In this document: positions 1-10,849 of the stretch, piece after piece | Numbering within the stretch: the stretch's first letter is position 1 | How the letters are laid out: every line of letters starts with the position of its first letter | NCBI GenBank assembly: GCA_963573305.1 | Contig: OY754339.1 | Location: 13,067,941-13,131,940, forward strand | Reading direction: 5' to 3' | Length of the DNA: 64,000 bases | Source: Pyrrhosoma nymphula | Lineage: Eukaryota > Arthropoda > Insecta > Odonata > Coenagrionidae | Notes under the pieces: model-generated | Database searches by the model: none | What the model was told of the DNA's origin: nothing | Seen by the model: the letters and a program-made list of their open reading frames with translations, nothing else | Position numbers and translations under genes: made by a program

Positions 1-145
1 AGGAGGGAAAGGTTATTTCGTTTAGGATTTTTTTTTAAAGGATTCAAGGAGAAAGGTTATTTCGTTTAGAATTTTTTTTTTTTTAAGGATTCAAGGAGAG
101 AAAGGTTATTTCGTTTAGGATTTTTTTTTTTTTAAGAAGGGTTTT
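1..145. repeat. 47-bp tandem repeat, three copies
   Basis: Three units start at 1, 47 and 94. Each reads AGGAG, GGTTATTTCGTTTAG, then a run of 9-14 T. Read on the minus strand these are A-tracts at the end of the Jockey-type 3' UTR, so they are probably the tail of that element. The array may continue outside the window. Confidence 0.85.
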
Positions 146-256
146 TTTGTTCAAGGTAGGAGATTTATGTATGGTTTAAGGGTAAAATTTTAGGGTAGGA
201 GTTTAAGTATTAGGGAAGGATTGACTTCAGTGCTTATCAATCGGGGAAAGGGGGTT

Positions 257-3200
257 TCAAGTTTTTAACTGTTGCCCCACTTCTACCGCAGCTATGATTA
301 GGAGTGTCAGCGGGAAGGTGAAGATCGGGATTTGGAATCTGAGGAAAGGGAGTGAGTTGGGTGAGAGGCTGAGAAATTCTAGGATCGGCAGGTTCTTCGT
401 CGCTGGAGATTGGGTTACTTTTGGAGATTCGTCGCTGGAGATTGGCTTTCTTGATGTTTTGGCGTTAGGCACAGGGAAATTGCGGAAAGGTTGGTGGAGA
501 GTTGGAAGGTGAGAGAGATTGCTGGGGAATTTAGGTATTTTCGACTTTTTGAGGTCCGAGGGAGTCTTTGGGATTATATCCTTAGGGTAAGGGAATCTTC
601 CTTGGGGTAGGCTGGGAGACCAGAGGGAAGATATCAGGGAATTCGTGGAGTACTTGACTGTGAGGGCGTAGTTTCTGGAATAGTAAACTAAGAGGTCTTG
701 AAGCTGTGGTATGCCGAGCTCCGAGCGGATTTGGGCGTAGGATATGAACAAAGGGGAGCCGGAAAGTTGCCTTGCAGTTTGGTCAAGAAACTTTTGGAGG
801 TTTTTTTTGCACGTTTTGTTTAATTTAATCCAGACAGGGCAGGCGTACAGCATTTTTGGGAGAAGGATGTTGAAGAAAATTCTGAGTTTGTTGTTTATGG
901 AAGTGGGGCTATTGTAATGGAGCAATGGATGAAGGGCTTTTTTGGCGTTTTGTACAGAGGCAAGAATTTTTTCAGAGTGTGCGGCGAAGGATAGTTTTTC
1001 ATCCAACGTAACTCCAAGAAAAGTGGCTTCAAGCTTTTGTGGAATGAATTTACTGTAGAGGGTTAATGGAAAGTTATCTCTCTTAGTTGACTTAAAGGTG
1101 AAGCACACTTTGGCACATTTAGACAGATTCATTTGTAGTTTCCAGTCATCAAGCCACTCTTCAATGAGGTCTAGATGTGCCTGTAGGATGTCTGCATTTT
1201 TCTCAGGCCACCAACTGCGAGTCGCGATGGTGGCATCGTCAGCATATAGGAAGAGTTTGGTGCCGTCAGAAGTGGGGAAGTCGTTGATGTACATATTGAA
1301 GAGTGTAGGGCTGAGAACGTCGCCCTGCGGAACGCCTGTGTGGATAGGGTGTACGTCTGAGAGAAATTTGTTATGCTTAATTTGAAAGAATCGGCCGGTG
1401 AGGAAGGATTGAATTAATTTGATGATGTGGTTTGGGATGTTCAAGTTGTAGAGTTTTGAGATAGGGCCATCGTGCCAGACCTTGTCGAAGGCCTGGCTGA
1501 TATCGAGAAAGACTGCAGATGTGACCATCTTGGAGTTGATGCCGGAGGTGACGTACTCAGTTAGCCTATTGATTTGGTGTACTGTGGAAGTCCGAGCAGC
1601 GAAGCCGAACTGCTCCTCTCTGAAGAGAGGAAAGGGAAGTCTCTGTAGTTGCCTAAGAATCAGCCTTTCGTAGATTTTTGCGAAAGTGCATGTCAGGGAG
1701 ATGGGTCTATAGTTGGAGACGTCAGACAGTATTTTCTTTGGTTTCGGGATCATTACAATAATTGATGTCTTCCAAGCATCGGGAAATGTTGCAGCAAATA
1801 AGCATGCGTTTAGGATTTTGGTGAGGTATTCAATATGTTGAGGAGTAAGGAGTTTTGTTGCTTTCGGGGAAATATGGTCAGTGCCTGAGGAGCATTTGTT
1901 GGGGAGACTATTAATAATCAATTTGACGTCGTGAAAGGTGCAGGAGAATGGTTCAGAGGTCGGAGTAAGTGCGAGGGATAATATATCAGAAGATATCGCA
2001 GATTCAGTATCCTTTTCGGAGTCATCGGGCAGCCGGGAGAAAGCCGAGAGCATGCGAGTAGCAAAAGCTTCTCCTCTCCCGGCGTCCGTGTTGAGTACCT
2101 TGTTATTTACAATGAGTGTGGGCGTGGTTTTGGTGGTGTTTTGTAGTGTGCGTGTGAATTTCCATAGTGTATTGTCATTTGTAGAGAGGGATTTAATTTT
2201 GTCGTTCCAAGTGGAAGAGCGGATTTTGTGTAATTCATGTTTGAGCAGTTTATTAATAGCGTTGAATTTTGACTTGTGGATGGTGTTATGTGTGTGTTGG
2301 TATAAGTGTCGTGTTCTGTTTTTGTCTTTGATCAATTGAAGGATGTGATGGGGGAGGGAGGAAGTGATGAGAGGTATGACTGGTGGGTTGCGTTGAGATT
2401 GCTGAAGGCATTGTTGAATGTGAGCAGTGAAGGATTTGATAGCGGAGTCAATTGACATGGGATCGGGAGAAACAGGAGGGAAAGACGGGGAGGAAGTGTT
2501 TAGGATTTCGGAGAATTTATTCCAGTTGTGGGTTACTCTGTCGGGGATTTTGATAACTGGGGATACTTCCACATAAAAAAGTACTGGAAGGTGGTCGGAA
2601 GAATAGTGATGTATGACTTTGGAAGGGATATCATAGGGATAGTGGTTGGAGAGGGCAATGTCAAGGATGTCAGATGTGTCAGTGTCAGGTCGGGAGCTGA
2701 TGTATGTGTATTCTGAGGGAGCATGAAGTTGGAGGTCATTGTCATCGCAGTATTGGTTGAGTATGGATCCATTTCTGTTGGAAGTCCGGCATCCCCAGTT
2801 AGTATGTTTGCAGTTTGTCACCAAAAACAATGGTTGGGGATTTATAGCAAAAAAGCTTCTCCAGCCATTCTGATTGGATTGGCTTAGGTGGATGGTAGGC
2901 ACTGTAAATATTAACTCAGCCAATGGCCGTGGTGAGGGAGATGCCAGAGTGCTCTATTTTCGAGTGTTTGTGTGGGAGTTGCTCATGTTTAAAAGAATGT
3001 TTAACCAGAATAGCGACGCCACCGCCAGGATTGGTACTTTGGGGATTGGAGTTGTGTCTATCGAGTCTGTATGTGTGGTAGCCTGGAGCAAAAAGATGTT
3101 TGTTTGGAGTGAGGTGTGTTTCGGATAGTGTAATGATGTCTGGGTTGTGAGTGGAGATAAGTAAGTGTAGGTCGACAATCTTAGAGTGAATACCATTTAA

Positions 3201-3260
3201 ATTCCAGGAGAGGACTGTAAGTTGTGAAGTTAAGTCAGATCTATGGTTTCTATTGGCCAT
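257..3260 (-). pseudogene. Jockey-type ORF2: endonuclease-reverse transcriptase, frameshifted
   Basis: Starts at 3260 inside the end of ORF1. The first 115 codons hold the endonuclease N-terminus (LSWNLNGI, then SETHL). A TGA follows the residues LTTAIG near 2923; the same frame carries on with the next conserved endonuclease stretch, then a small deletion at the GD(FN) motif near 2818 moves the frame. From there an 888-aa frame covers the endonuclease end (SSDHLP), the RT core (NYRPISLT, VPQGDVLSP, active site YADD in LFLYADDATIA) and the thumb. No RNase H follows. At least one nonsense codon and one frameshift make this a pseudogene, although the RT domain is uninterrupted. Product if functional: nicks target DNA and copies element RNA in the nucleus (target-primed reverse transcription). 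Confidence 0.88.
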
Positions 3261-5337
3261 TGTTCAAAAAGGAGTTACAGAGGTTAGCGTAGGAGTTTAG
3301 AAAAGCATTAATTCTCTGATCAGGGGGCGCAGTCATTACCGCTGCAAGTGAGGCAGTTGTGGCCTTGATAATTTCCGGCCAGTTTAGGGTGAAGGTGTGA
3401 TTTTCACTTTGAGCCAAGTTATCTGGCTGCGGTATAGCATTCATGCTCGTCTCTTGGGGCAGTGTAGCAGAAGAATTAAAAAGCGAGGTGGTTGGAGAAT
3501 TGTTAAATGATGTTTCATTAACAGCCAGTTCTGGAGCGTTAGGTGGCGTGGAAGTGAAGGTAGGGGTGTGATCAAGAGTGGGAGCAACAGGTGAAGCCCG
3601 CTCTTCCGGAGTGTTGTTACTGGTGGATGCTAGACTGGGGAAAGGTGAGATTTCCACCGGAGGGGGAACTGCCAGAACGTCATGATAGAGAAAATCCTCC
3701 AAAGTTCCGACAGGGGGAGGAGGCACGATATCAGGCAGGATGAAGGGTTGATTTCTGAGATTGGATTCAGTGGGAGGACAAATTAAAGAATTTATGCCAG
3801 CGTCGATTTCAACATTGGGTGGAGCGGTGTAACTAGTCGGTTCGGGTTCTCTCGTGCGTAGGGGGTTAATGTCCCAAGCGTTTGGTAGTGGAGTGGGAGC
3901 TTGTTCTGCGATTAATGGTAATACTTCAGCATCTGGTGGCGCAGGCTCACCATTTTTGACAGCGTAGGCTTTCAGAAAATACGGACATTGGCGGAACATT
4001 GCAGAGTGAGCGCCACCGCAATTAGCGCATTTAAAATTCCTTTGTTCGGTGACATTACAAGCAGAACGATGATGCAGACCGGCGCAAAGTCTGCATCTTT
4101 GGGCAAGGTTGCAGTAGTTTTTTGAATGCCCAAACTGCAGGCACCTAAGGCATTGCGAAGGGTTTTCTGAGGGTAGGTATTCCTCCACTCGGATGTCGAC
4201 ACCACAGTAGGTTTTGAGATCCAGAAACTCCGCCTCTTTACAAACGTCCACAAGTGCAAGTTTGAAGAAGAGGAAAGGGTTAGGATGGTTAGGAGGGGAT
4301 TTCATTGGAACTACGCCGGTGGTCAGGAAGCCGTCTTCTTCGAGATCCTGCGCAATTTGTTCAGGAGATGTGCATTCAGGAATACCCTTGAGTACAAAGG
4401 CCTTTCTTTTTTCAGAGGGTAACGGGTTGGTGAAGTAAGGAAGGTTTCTTTGGGCGAGGAATTTTTTAGCAGTGCGGTAGTCTGCGGGGCATACAGCATT
4501 AATGAAAAGGAACTGGTTGAAAAGGCTAATTCGTGGTGCATAGTTGAGGGAAGGGATCAATTGGGTAAGGTGCTTTTGGTAATTAGAGGAAGCAAGGAGA
4601 CGAATAGGAGGGATTTTGGATTTAGGGCGGGAATCAATAGGGATAGATTCAGGATTGTCAGGTGGAAGGAACTGCTTTTTGGCGCTGAATTTTTTGGACC
4701 TCCTCTCAATCAGAGTCCAGCCAGTTTCAGAATTAGAAGCTTGAGTGCCATTATCGGTGATGCTGATACTCTTTTGAAGTTCAGGGATACTCGAGGGGTT
4801 AGGTTCGACTACCGATTCAACCACAGCAGATGGCCGAACGTCATTAAGATCTAAGGAGCCGCTGGTAGGAACATTCTTAGGTCGCTTAGGAATAGCACCA
4901 GTGTTGTTCCGGGAAGCTTGACTGCTCCCGCAAGCAAAGGAGGATTCAGGACGTAGGGAAACTACTTCTTCAGCTCCAGCAGGGATGATTTCCTGCAGTT
5001 GCAGTGGTGAGCTGGGCAGATCAGGAGAGTTACCTTCGACAGCAGGATTGGCCCTGGGAAGGGCCTTCGAGCTCTTCCTGCCTTTGCGGGTCTGATTTCT
5101 ATTTTTCTTCCTTTTCAGGACTGGAGAGGTTATTGGCGTGACTTTTATGAATTTGGATGACCTAATCCGTGAAGACACGGATTTATCACTAACAGGTGCG
5201 GAGGAAGGATGGACGAATATTGAATCTTCGTCTTCGGAGTGGTCAGGAGAGGAATCAGACAGTGGTAATTCGTACGGAGAGGGAGTAGGTTGGGTGGTGG
5301 AGCTAGACGCGTCGAGATTGCTATCGTTTGATGCCAT
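3250..5337 (-). CDS. Jockey-type ORF1, gag-like zinc-knuckle protein
   Basis: Open frame of 695 codons. The N-terminal 250 residues are Ser/Pro-rich and probably disordered. Around residues 300-370 there is a PRE_C2HC-like region (FVLKGIPECTSPEQIA), then three CCHC-type zinc knuckles at roughly residues 395-455 (CLRCLQFGHSKNYC, CRLCAGLHHRSAC, CANCGGAHSAMFRQC). The C-terminal third is Pro-rich. This order is typical of Jockey-clade ORF1 proteins, which bind element RNA and form ribonucleoprotein particles. The frame is intact, unlike ORF2 of the same copy. The start is the first Met of the frame; a later start is possible. Confidence 0.9.
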   Translation of the reverse strand: MASNDSNLDASSSTTQPTPSPYELPLSDSSPDHSEDEDSIFVHPSSAPVSDKSVSSRIRSSKFIKVTPITSPVLKRKKNRNQTRKGRKSSKALPRANPAVEGNSPDLPSSPLQLQEIIPAGAEEVVSLRPESSFACGSSQASRNNTGAIPKRPKNVPTSGSLDLNDVRPSAVVESVVEPNPSSIPELQKSISITDNGTQASNSETGWTLIERRSKKFSAKKQFLPPDNPESIPIDSRPKSKIPPIRLLASSNYQKHLTQLIPSLNYAPRISLFNQFLFINAVCPADYRTAKKFLAQRNLPYFTNPLPSEKRKAFVLKGIPECTSPEQIAQDLEEDGFLTTGVVPMKSPPNHPNPFLFFKLALVDVCKEAEFLDLKTYCGVDIRVEEYLPSENPSQCLRCLQFGHSKNYCNLAQRCRLCAGLHHRSACNVTEQRNFKCANCGGAHSAMFRQCPYFLKAYAVKNGEPAPPDAEVLPLIAEQAPTPLPNAWDINPLRTREPEPTSYTAPPNVEIDAGINSLICPPTESNLRNQPFILPDIVPPPPVGTLEDFLYHDVLAVPPPVEISPFPSLASTSNNTPEERASPVAPTLDHTPTFTSTPPNAPELAVNETSFNNSPTTSLFNSSATLPQETSMNAIPQPDNLAQSENHTFTLNWPEIIKATTASLAAVMTAPPDQRINAFLNSYANLCNSFLNNGQ

Positions 5338-5628
5338 ACCGAAGTATATTCCAAGCCGAGTTTTTCAAGGAAGGTAATGTCCTATGGGAATTTTGACATT
5401 GGGAGCCCTAGCAAGCGGACCGTCCCCTCTCCGCCGGGCGTGCAGTGGAGGAACAAGCCCTCTGCCCGGTTTTGAGGGAAAAGACGACCTAAGGAAAAAG
5501 GCACAGGTGAAGGGACGCTTCAAGGTGATGAGTAAGTGGATCAGGTTAGCCACTCTCACCGAGAACTCCCTTAGTGCCAAGGTAGGTATAGGATCGGGGA
5601 AGCTCGGCTCGGAAAAGTAACCAAGAGA

Positions 5629-6062
5629 CACGCTCTTGGTGGGAGTCAGAAGATCCAGTCCAGGCAGGCACGGTCAGAATAAGTAGAGATGAAGCCAAGT
5701 AGAACTAAAAAGTTCTGATTGTGGTCCGAGCCAGTATCGCAGGTATCGTACCGTACGAAACGCTCGTGGTGATTCCGAAGATCCAGTCCAGGTAGGCAAG
5801 GTCAGAAGAAGTGGAGATGAAGCCAAGTAGAAGTAAAAAGTTCTGATTGTGGTCCGAGCCAGTATCGCAGGTATCGTACCGTACGAAACGCTCGTGGTGA
5901 GAGTCAGAAGATCTAGTCCAGGCAGGCATGGTCAAAAGAAGTAGAGATGAAGCCAAGTAGAACTGAAAAGTTCTGATTGTGGTCCGAGCCAGTATCGCAG
6001 GTATCGTACCGTACGAAACGCTCGTGGTGAGAGTCAGAAGATCCAGTCCAGGCAGGCAAGCC
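5629..6062. repeat. about 130-bp tandem array, 3.3 units
   Basis: The string AGATC(C/T)AGTCCAGG recurs at 5651, 5779, 5909 and 6039 (steps of 128, 130, 130). Each unit also carries AAGTTCTGATTGTGGTCCG and a near-palindrome around CGTACCGTACGAAACG. The array lies between the 5' leader of the Jockey-type element and the 3' side of a Penelope-like fragment, so it could be 5' monomers of the first, a 3' array of the second, or an independent minisatellite. Confidence 0.9.
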
Positions 6063-6128
6063 GAAGAGAGGAAAGCTTCGAAAGGGCCGTTATTTAAGTT
6101 GTTCGTGGGGATGTCACCCGCCAGTTCT

Positions 6129-6545
6129 TCAATTGATTGGTCCCTGGCTCACATCCGCACAACGCGGGAAATGGGAAGGGTCCTTTTTGGGGCCATTGAA
6201 TACCCGGTTCCAAGTGTTGGAAAGGGTGTATCCATCTTCCCTAATCATGTTGTCTGGCCTCTTGATTATTTCTACAGCTTCTCTGATGATTCTTGGGAAA
6301 TGCCTCTTTTCTTTGGCCAGGATGTTCGGTTTTTCAAAGTTGATGATGTGACCTGGCTCCGCCAAGACATGTTGAGCAATGGCTGATTTTCCTTCCTGCT
6401 TGTTCTTGAGTGCCCGTGCATGTTCGTTCAGCCTGCACTGCATGGCACTCTTGGTTTGGCCAACGTAGGATTTCCCACAGCTGCATAGGACTTCGCACAC
6501 CCCCTCGTGGATCCCAGGTGGAAGGGGGTCTTTGGCTTGAGTGAC
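6129..6545 (-). pseudogene. Penelope-like element, GIY-YIG endonuclease fragment
   Basis: The reading frame from about 6545 down to 6129 encodes the C-terminal endonuclease of a Penelope-like retroelement: CEVLCSCGKSYVGQTK (the GIY-YIG equivalent with its Cys pair), RLNEHARALKN, then AEPGHIINFEK and REAVEIIKRPDN ahead of a C-terminal tail. No Penelope reverse transcriptase is found upstream, so the copy is 5'-truncated. Penelope-like elements use RT plus this endonuclease for insertion. Family assignment is firm; the boundaries are not. Confidence 0.85.
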
Positions 6546-6650
6546 GAAAATGGCTATTTTGTTTCACCCTCCAAACCTAGTTTGGATGCGGTGTTTAACG
6601 AGGACCCGTGATATCCTCTCTTTGGTACCACTGACGAAAGGGATGAAAGC

Positions 6651-6729
6651 ACGAGCGACAGGATCTGGGTTTTCTTCCTTTGATGATTGACGAGCGACAG
6701 GATCTGGGTTTTCGTCCTTTGATGATTGG
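6651..6729. repeat. 39-bp direct duplication
   Basis: Two adjacent copies of a 39-bp unit starting ACGAGCGACAGGATCTGGGT (at 6651 and 6690), differing at one base, between the Penelope-like fragment and AT-rich sequence. Confidence 0.85.
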
Positions 6730-6759
6730 TGGCCTTGGTTGTTCATCCGAAAGGCTCAT

Positions 6760-7129
6760 TTCAGGACCATGGATCCCTCGTATCCGTTCTTCTCCAGGGC
6801 AGTAAGAAAAACACGTTCTTAACTTCAATTCTTTGATATGTATAATGGGTGAGTTACAACTGAAATGGTCTTTTATGGAAATGAGAAGAATCATCCAACT
6901 CACTAAGTAGCTCACATGAAGAACAATTAATTAAAACAGGAAGCCTTACGAATGTACAAAAAAAATAATTGAAAACCAATTAAATCAACCAATTACCTGA
7001 CTGCTAAAAAAATCTACACATACCATGAAGTACAAATATATCCTCTTGGACTAAGGCCAGGGTTTAAAATTTATGATAAAAAAGTAAAAAGAATGGAATC
7101 CATTACATGAAATTCAATTATTTTTTAAT
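6760..7129. other. AT-rich spacer, nothing recognised
   Basis: No coding, repeat or terminal-repeat signal that I can support between the Penelope-like fragment and the last exon of the DUF4806-type gene. Confidence 0.5.
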
Positions 7130-8120
7130 CACACATTTTCTTTTTCTGTATCCACTAATTCATGTATCATCTTTTTCTTCCTCTCCTCCCAGAATTTGCC
7201 ATGCTTCAGCCAATTTTGTATGTTGACTTCCAAATTTTTGTTGCTCTTTCCTCCCCATGATGTGTGCACGGCATCTATAAAACAGAAATTTCTATCATTA
7301 CAGAGCATCAACACCATTCATTACGAAGGGTTGCACGATTCTATGTGAAAATCACAAGAAATTAATTTCTCCCAATAAAGGGAACTACTTCGCTGATCTA
7401 GAGAGTACATTTCATAAAATTACTTTCTTTTTCGATGTACTGACTTCTTTATTAATAAATAATAGCATTACTACAGTTCTATGCGAGCTTACTAGTTCTT
7501 TCCTGGTACCAGGGTCTTTAAGAGCCGCCTCCATTGCATCCACGTTCTCAATGGATCTTAAAGGCAGCCTGTCATTCAGGCTGGATGAGGAGAGTGAGGG
7601 AGACTGAAGCCTGTGACCTTTTAGGTCATTCACTCGCTTCTCTATTGCCTTAAGCCTCTCATCCATTGCAACTACCATTCTTTTAATAAGTGATACGCCC
7701 CTCAGAAGCTCCTCTTCAGTTTCTTGAAAAATATTTTAAAAATAATGAGCCAAGTGCAAAAAAGTTCACGAAGAAAAATTTCAGTCTTGGATACACATTT
7801 ATAAAAAGAGGAACTTGGACATACTCGATTAAGTCCTTTCCAAAGTTTTAGGAGCCTCAACATGTTCCGAATCGTTACTGCTTGTGGCTGGTGGTGACTG
7901 GCCAACAAACTTTGGGGGAAATGCAATAAATGAAGGCCGCTTTGCCAGCCTCTCTTCACAATCACTCGATTCATCCCCACTGTCAAAGTGTATTGTTGAG
8001 GCAAACCTCCTCCTCTTCCCCCTCCCCATACCATCATCTGTGGCTATAGGTCAGATGTTTCCACCGCAGCAGCCCATTTCTCCCTTGCTGTCTTCAGGGA
8101 GTCTGTAAGGAATATGTTTT
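7130..8120 (-). pseudogene. decayed multi-exon gene with DUF4806-type domain
   Basis: Minus-strand exons read in order: about 8120-7832 (basic/acidic segment GRGKRRRFASTIHF, SGDESSDCEERLAKRP), 7722-7441 (ETEEELLRGVSLIKR, then LPLRSIENVDAMEAAL) and 7274-7130 (AVHTSWGGKSNKNLE to the stop). The intron 7440-7275 has GT and AG ends and keeps phase (GTC A | AT GCC). The pattern LPLxxxENVxxMExxLxD...R..LV followed by a WxGKxxK motif resembles DUF4806 proteins, common and of unknown function in insects and often in transposon-rich DNA. A frameshift near 8055 (after ETSDL) and an in-frame TAA near 7835 argue for decay. It may be a passenger gene of the neighbouring Harbinger element. The family call is from memory of the pattern. 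Confidence 0.5.
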
Positions 8121-8572
8121 TAGTTTCACTGCCTAATGTAACGGAAATTATCACCATCAAATATTAGGGCCTGATTAGAAAACCAAAATACCAAAAATTG
8201 AATGGAATCCCATGCAAGAGTAATATATGCAATATTCTTAAGCCGGTGTCCCACGGTAAATTTTTTCGTAAATTTATTCATGAATTCCATATTCATGAAT
8301 TCCATATTCATGAATAGAGTTTCGTTAACTGTTGGACCCCATGTCACACGAGCAGGAAAATTCATGAATTTGGCGCTGTTAGGCTAACGGGCCGGAATAG
8401 AATTTATTTGTGCTGCCATTTATTGTGGTGTCATCTAGTGTATAATTTGTACGAAAATAAAAAATAAAGAAGAGTTTTCTGCAGGGTCTACGATACATTA
8501 TAACGCATCGGGTATGACGTTAGTAGCACAAACTTGGTTCGTTTGATAGGTTTTCTAGGCTGAGTATTCACT
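8121..8572. other. intergenic DNA with short palindromic repeat
   Basis: Mostly AT-rich. It contains GCCGGTGTCCCACGG near 8242, a motif common at DNA-transposon ends, but I could not find a convincing inverted partner, and the short repeat listed next. Confidence 0.4.
8275..8317. repeat. 17-bp tandem repeat with TTCATGAA palindrome
   Basis: About 2.5 copies of a unit reading ATTCATGAATTCCATAT. Each unit contains the self-complementary TTCATGAA, which recurs near 8361 outside the array. Confidence 0.85.
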
Positions 8573-10255
8573 ATGGATGATAATCATCATTTGGCTGCGG
8601 AAATGCTACTTGTGGCTGCGTGCGGAGCAGCGATTGTGAGACGCAGGAGAGTAACTAATCGCCATGGGTGGGTTAAGACCATGGCTGATGAGACGAGAAG
8701 ATGATCGAGGGTCCATAAGTTTATTACATAACGACTGGAGGATAGGGACAGATATCAAAACTATTTAAGAATGAGCGAAGAACCTTTAAAAAGCTCTTGG
8801 GCTATGTGTCGGAAGTTATTCTCCACCAAGACACCTACATGCGACTCTATTTCTCCAAGGAAAAGGTGAGCAAACGTGAAATAATTTTTTTGCATTGCTA
8901 ATACATGATGTGATGAATATAATTCTGGAACTAGAACCAGGTTGGCTGTGACGCTAAGGTTTTTGGCAACAGGGGGGACATTCAAAAGCCTGAGTTTCGC
9001 GATGAGAATTGCTCACAACACAATTTCAAAGATTGTGTCTGAAGTTTTGGGAGCAATTATAAGAAATCTACAAGCAACCTACAATAATAAAAATGGCAAA
9101 GTCGGTGGTATGGCTGAACATTAGGGTTACTGGCTTAAATTATTTTCACTCATTGCTTTTGAAGACTAGTTTCATTGATGGATGAGGAATGGGTATCATG
9201 TAGGATGAACATTTATCCACGATTAACTTTCGGATTTGAGCAATCCGAATTAATTTATTCGAAAATTGGATTGTCATATTACATTAGATATGGATACGGT
9301 TCATGATGGTATATTTGAAGCAGTAAATGTTCTCATAATGTTTAGTATTATTAAATTGCAATTTTCACAGTAGTATATACCTATTTCTCAATGATTAACT
9401 TTTTTGCTGTCGTGTATCTCTGTTTATGTGAAATTATAGCCTTTCTATACACTGCATTTAGCAATAATACGTTATTGTCATTGTGATATCTTTCACAGGC
9501 ACTGTCGAGGAATGGGAAATCATTGCCTAAGGATTTTATGAGCAGTGGAATTTTCCAAATTGCCTGGGAGCAATAGATGGGAAACATATTGCCTTTCGCC
9601 CTCCTAAGACCTCTAGCTCATTCAACAGAAACTACAAGGGCAGTGATAGGATTGCTTTTGGCTGTTGTGGATAGCAACTATAAATTTCTTTGTGTCGACA
9701 TTGGGCAGAATTTTCGAATAAGTGACGGAGGAATTTTCAGCAGGAGTGCCATCCATGAAGCAGCAATGAATAATAATAATATTTTGAACCTCCCTGAAGA
9801 AAAGCCTCTGCCAGGAACTTTAGATCCTCTCCCATATGTGTTTGTAGCAGATGATGCCTTCCCCCTGTACAGGAAAATCATGAAACCCTACCGCCTACAG
9901 GGACTTGACCCCTGAGAAAAAAATTTTAACTATCGGTTGAGTCGTGTACGCCGTGTAGTAGAAAATGCATTTGGAATCCTTTCCAATAAATTCAGGGTTC
10001 TTCTTTCCCCCATAAATTTACCTGTAGAGAAATTTGAACAAACTACCACAGCGTGTGCGATACTTAATAACTTTTTGCTAGGAGAAAATTGGAACATGGC
10101 CACTAAAATTCAGAGAGGAAATGGGGATGAGGTACTTACTCCTCTTGGGCATCAAGGTGGTAATAGGACTGGGGAAAGTGAGAGATCCATACAGAACAAG
10201 TTTTGTGAATTTTTCAATGGATGTGGGGCTGTCGATTGGCAAAAAAGTTTGTTAT
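8573..10255 (+). pseudogene. PIF/Harbinger transposase (DDE), disrupted
   Basis: From the Met at 8573 the pieces match Harbinger transposases in order: basic N-terminus with WVKTMADETRR; RLEDRDRYQNYLRM and FKKLLGYV; a possible intron (donor AAG|GTGAGC near 8874, acceptor near 8940, phase off by one); LAVTLRFLATGGTFKSLSF; an intron-like gap 9124-9499 ending TTTCACAG; then GAIDGKHIAFRPPK (first Asp), a one-base shift near 9655, VADDAFPLYRKI (second Asp) and RRVVENAFGILSNKFR (Glu). Stops at about 8702, 8728, 9520 and 9913 plus frameshifts make it non-functional. A functional version is a nuclear DDE transposase that usually makes 3-bp TWA duplications. I found no matching terminal repeats. Confidence 0.85.
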
Positions 10256-10292
10256 AATAAAAACTGCAAATTGGTAAACTGAAATTATTTTT

Positions 10293-10611
10293 TCATTTCT
10301 GATATTCCATAACTAACCTTAAAATGGCGTACTTCATCTCATTTTTATTTACTAGATCCCTCATCTCCTCCAACTCACTGGCTATAAAGTCAGTGAATGT
10401 CTTGTCATTGCTTTTTCTTTCTGGTAGTTTTGTACTTAGAGACTTAATGGCTCTTCCTGCATCCTCAAGGAAAGTATCTTCAGCCTTCCTCTTCTTCCAT
10501 TTGCTATCCATATTAGGGCTACCCGTCTCTTCCGGTGTATTGGTTACATTTAGACAAACTAGCGGTTCTTCAGCAGTGCCCAATGCTTCACTAGGTTCAG
10601 ATGCCTGTAAG
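10293..10611 (-). CDS. BESS-like second ORF, possible Harbinger accessory protein
   Basis: A minus-strand frame converging on the transposase. The exon begins after an acceptor-like TTCTACTTACAG at 10,612 and reads ASEPSEALGTAEEPLVC, then DSKWKKRKAEDTFLEDAG, and ends in FTDFIASELEEMRDLVNK, which resembles a BESS motif (short C-terminal interaction motif of MADF-BESS proteins). Harbinger elements often carry a second gene for a Myb/MADF-like DNA-binding protein, so this is a reasonable accessory-gene remnant. The N-terminal DNA-binding part is not visible. A donor-like AAG|GTTAGT near 10,318 may end the exon before the apparent stop. Confidence 0.45.
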
Positions 10612-10849
10612 TAGAAGATTTCCTTCATTATTTCAAAGAAAGAGTACAATTCCATTTACTTTGTATGCTTTCCATGAGTTCATTAGCCAGAATCGACTCA
10701 TGGTTTATGGATTCTTGACCTTATTTTTAATATAAAAATAATACTAAATGTGTATCTTCTAAATACACTCAAGTACAGGATTAGATTAGATTAGTATATT
10801 GGTGGAGTTCCTCCAAGGAGGACCTGGGGCACTTTGACCTAATGGTCCA

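Larger units (their letters stand above)
1..5628 (-). mobile_element. Jockey-type non-LTR retrotransposon (copy 1)
   Basis: Two-ORF element on the minus strand. ORF1 (3250-5337) is gag-like; ORF2 (257-3260) has an apurinic-type endonuclease and a reverse transcriptase but no RNase H domain, the layout of the Jockey clade. ORF1 stop and ORF2 start overlap in the 11-nt string ATGGCCAATAG. The 3' UTR (1-256) ends in A-tract-rich tandem repeats and runs off the window, so the 3' end is not seen. The 5' leader upstream of ORF1 (5338 to about 5628) is GC-rich and stops where a tandem array begins; that boundary is a guess. ORF2 is broken, so this copy is not autonomous. Confidence 0.88.

Noticed and set aside
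8242..8400. A DNA-transposon pair of ends around GCCGGTGTCCCACGG
   Set aside because: The candidate partner (CTCGTGTGACATGG, minus strand near 8,340-8,355) matches too loosely and no duplication was seen.
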